Of a stretch of DNA of 64,000 nt, positions 61,601 through 64,000 are shown piece by piece. Within the stretch, counting starts at the first letter, position 1. The number at the start of each line of letters is the position of its first letter. The notes under the pieces were generated by a model, which was given only the letters and a program-made list of their open reading frames with translations, had not been told where the DNA came from and did no database searches. A program made the translations under genes and the position numbers. Source of the stretch: Thamnaconus septentrionalis (Eukaryota; Chordata; Actinopteri; Tetraodontiformes; Monacanthidae); NCBI GenBank assembly GCA_009823395.1, contig CM020519.1, positions 2,550,001 through 2,614,000 on the forward strand, read 5' to 3'.

Positions 61601-64000
61601 ACAAAAACTGCCCTGCTGGCTCTGCTGCCTGTCTGGTGACCAGCCAGGGCTCCGTCAACATGGGCTCCCCCAGCAGCCCGCTGGAGCTGCTGTCCAGCGA
61701 CAGGTACCACCACAACCACCACAGGGCACTCTTCATTTTCATCATTTACTCAATCAATCAATTTTATTTGTGTAGCAAATATAACAGCCAAACACAAAGT
61801 GATAACACAAAATTACCGCAAATGTACAATTATAAAAGAAGAATAAAAATGCAAAATTAGTGAAACATAATTAAAACACAAATGTAAAAACCAGTAAGCA
61901 GCAGTCCAGTCAGTGGCCATGTATAAAATGTCAGCCTGAATATATAAATTTTTACTCATTTACTGATTTTGAATTTTATTATTTTTTTTGATTGATTTGT
62001 TTCGAACACCATGATTGGTGTCCAGCCATCATGGGCTGATTAGACACATTTGTCAAATAATATTCCCACAATTGCATCATCCACGATAGCCACGTGACTA
62101 CAGAACAAATCAAAAAAATATATCACCAGCTCTAAAAAATAGAATCAACTCGTCTTCTCTCCAGGTTGAGGTTGCAGTACACTTTCAGCGGTGGTCCCGC
62201 ACCAGAACTCTGCCAAGGACACAATCCTGCCGTCACCGTCACCTTCATCTGCCCGTCCAGCAGAAACACTGTAGGTGACCCGCAGCTTAAATCCCTGCAT
62301 TTGATCCCTCCTCCTCCTCCTCCTCCTCCTCCTCCTCCTCGGACTCCTCCTGTACGGTGCCAGGTCACTGCCTCTTCACGGTGTCTCTGTGTCACAGGGC
62401 AGCACTCCGAGGATGACGGCCAGCTCCAACTGCCGCTACGAGGTGGACTGGGTGACGGAGTACGCCTGCCACCGGGACTACCTGGAGAGTCACAGCTGCA
62501 AGCTGAGCAGCGAGCAGCACGACCTCTCCGTCGACCTGACGCCCCTCACCCAGGGCTGTAAGTGCACACTCCTCCTCCTCCTCCTCCTCCTCCTCCTCTA
62601 CCTCCTCCCCCACCTCTTCCAGGTCAGGCGAGGCTACTACTCAACTTCTCCAAGACTTCCTCGTCTTTTTCTGCACCCAGTGTAAAAACGCTGACCCATT
62701 TCCACTTCCTCATCGTGCAGAAATAAGCCACGTGGCGCCACATTGCGTGGATGATGTCATGTGCACGTTCAAGCCCCATGATGATGTCTGTCGAGTGCTC
62801 CTCCAATTAGAGGACAGGCTAGAAAATATAGCTGAAATGTATTTGTTTGTTTTGATGACTTGATTGACCAAAAAGTTTTTCAGGATTGGATCGTCTTTTT
62901 TCTTGAAGAGCTCATTGAGCCCAGTAGGTTTTTCACGTCTCAGTTAGAGGAATCAGACTTGAACTTCCTGCTTCTTGCCAACTCATGAGTGACAACAATA
63001 TCTCCTCTGCTATTTTTACATTGTACAAGTGCAGCAGTTTTTGGTTGGAGTTGTAAATGCCACAATTCCCTCTTTTAGTGACTCATTCAATTGTTGCCTG
63101 TTGGATTTTTGCAGCCGCGGACGCGCCGTACTATGCGCACTCCGGCACCGAGGGGAGCGACGACAGCTACAATTACTACCTGAACGTCTGCGGCAGGGTG
63201 AACACCAAAGAATGTGGCGAGGGGGAGTTTATATCATCGTGCCAGGTGAAGAAGTCTGGAACCGTGAAGAAGGTGGCCGGGAGATTCCAAAACCAAACTC
63301 TACGGTGAGAAAACAGGCGCCGTGTGGCAACATCAGCTTCGCTCAAGCGTTTTAAAATTGCTTTGATTGATTGAAAGGTGGAAAGAAAAAAAATCAATCC
63401 TGCAGACTTTCTCACCTCCTGACCCGGTGTGACCTTTTTTTTGTGGTGATTTATCTGCAGTTACTCAGATGGAGATCTGACTCTGATATACCGAGATGGC
63501 GATAAATGTTCCAGCGGCTTCCAGAGAATGACCATCATCAACTTTAATTGCAACAAGACAGCATGTAAGACAGACCAGTTTTTTCCCCCCACCGTTTCCC
63601 CGTCATTGCCGCCATCTAGTGGCCGGATAGAGAACAGCACTTGATTTTCGTTTGCTCATGAAGCTCTTTTGCGAGCTTTGTCGTGCGAAGCCACACCCCT
63701 AAATGAGTCCTCGCCTTCCCCGCAGCCAACGGTGGGCGGGGCTCCCCGGTCTTTGCTGGAGAGACGGACTGCACCTACTACTTTGACTGGGACACGGCGT
63801 TCGCCTGCGTCAAGGAGAAGGAGGATCTGCTCTGTCGAGTCAGAGACAAAGACAAGCACTACGACCTTTCACCTCTCACTCGATTTCCCGGTGAGCTTAC
63901 CGGCCGTCAGACTCCGAGTTTCCTCAGACACACTGCGGTCAAAGTGACGACACTGATGATCAGACATCTGTATTCATTTTTACCTTTCCCTCTCTCCAGG
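53684..64000 (+). CDS. igf2r: Cation-independent mannose-6-phosphate / IGF2 receptor, N-terminal part
   Basis: Exons: 53684-53817, 55280-55425, 58549-58667, 60477-60575, 61086-61218, 61592-61703, 62165-62270, 62398-62557, 63115-63304, 63461-63564 and 63726-63890; a twelfth begins at 64000, where the window ends. The 1468 nt give 489 residues. Residues 1 to about 33 form a signal peptide. The rest covers luminal repeats 1 and 2 and most of repeat 3 of the 15 in the family. Hallmarks match human IGF2R closely: [97 protein letters not shown] and [11 protein letters not shown]. Cysteines are conserved. The protein sorts mannose-6-phosphate-tagged hydrolases to endosomes; in mammals it also clears IGF2, which uses repeat 11 outside this window. 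Introns carry many simple repeats. Confidence 0.97.
53818..55279 (+). other. igf2r: igf2r intron 1
   Basis: Contains (TTTA)n at 53896-53931 and a CpG- and GCTAGC-rich stretch at about 54340-54440, which could be a secondary promoter or only local composition. No exon recognised. Confidence 0.5.
55426..58548 (+). other. igf2r: igf2r intron 2
   Basis: A 3.1-kb intron with (TTA)n at 55650-55685, (TGTTG)n at 56083-56119 and a GA run at 56549-56566. The stretch 56870-57080 is A/T-rich, complex and free of simple repeats, which makes it a candidate conserved noncoding element. Confidence 0.5.
56083..56119. repeat. (TGTTG)n pentanucleotide repeat
   Basis: About seven copies of TGTTG in igf2r intron 2; a shorter run of the same unit occurs at about 56015-56036. 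Confidence 0.9.
58672..58820. mobile_element. LINE-tail-like repeat in igf2r intron 3
   Basis: TAGAATAGAAATAGAAATAG then CCTTTATTGTCCGTGTACAG and GGGTACAACGAGATTAG. The wording 'CCTTTATTGTC...TACAACGA' is a frequent fish repeat terminus. It begins a few bases after the exon 3 donor (GTGAGA). Confidence 0.65.
60681..60798. repeat. 12-bp minisatellite in igf2r intron 4
   Basis: About ten tandem copies of a 12-mer (AGCTGTTAGCAG and variants AGCTGTTAGCGG, AGCTGCTAGTGG). Variant units are clustered, as expected from local expansion. Confidence 0.95.
61743..61860. mobile_element. A/T-rich repeat end in igf2r intron 6 (candidate)
   Basis: TCAATCAATCAATTTTATTT followed by GTGTAGCAAATATAACAGCC. This opening is typical of several fish LINE or DNA element ends. 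Family not assigned. Confidence 0.45.
62307..62342. repeat. (CTC)n tract before igf2r exon 8
   Basis: About 12 CTC units in intron 7, 55 bp upstream of exon 8. Confidence 0.95.
62566..62600. repeat. (CTC)n tract after igf2r exon 8
   Basis: About 11 CTC units starting 10 bases after the exon 8 donor, mirroring the tract on the other side of the exon. Confidence 0.95.

Overview
The window is vertebrate nuclear DNA, almost certainly from a ray-finned (teleost) fish. Genes are split by short GT-AG introns. Microsatellites, mostly (CA)n/(TG)n, (GA)n and (CTC)n, are very abundant. Several dispersed repeats look like common fish families (LINE-type 3' tails, a Tc1-like end, a repeat ending in ATGG units). 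All gene identities rest on translating exons by eye and recognising the families; no database search was run.

Layout. (1) 546-3900 (+): the last 13 coding exons of ift172, a ciliary transport gene, then its 3' UTR. (2) 5766-5850 (-): a microRNA hairpin whose two arms match miR-124-3p and miR-124-5p, with a CpG-rich block at about 7262-8230 upstream on the same strand that could be its host-transcript promoter. (3) 10354-27276 (+): complete six-exon msra (methionine sulfoxide reductase A), with three large introns that carry repeats. (4) 30777-33436 (-): a three-exon class A GPCR of the hydroxycarboxylic acid/oxoeicosanoid receptor (HCAR/OXER1/GPR31) clade, broken by a one-base frameshift. 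(5) 41979-44027 (-): an intact two-exon paralogue of that receptor. (6) 50956-53042 (-): a ten-exon secreted astacin-type zinc metalloprotease with six cysteines in the mature part. (7) 53684 to the window end (+): the first 11 coding exons of igf2r (cation-independent mannose-6-phosphate/IGF2 receptor), arranged head to head with the astacin gene 641 bp away.

The genes do not form one pathway. The functional link I can argue is local: mir-124 next to msra is a neighbourhood also known from the human genome (MIR124-1 and MSRA on 8p23). The two GPCRs are a local duplication. Points most worth following up are the miR-124 locus, the frameshift in one receptor against the intact copy, the different intron positions in these two receptors, an astacin intron that is almost pure (GA)n starting inside the splice donor, splice acceptors made of (TG)n tracts, and a set of CTCF-like motifs. 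I saw no prokaryotic, viral or CRISPR-like system and do not claim one.
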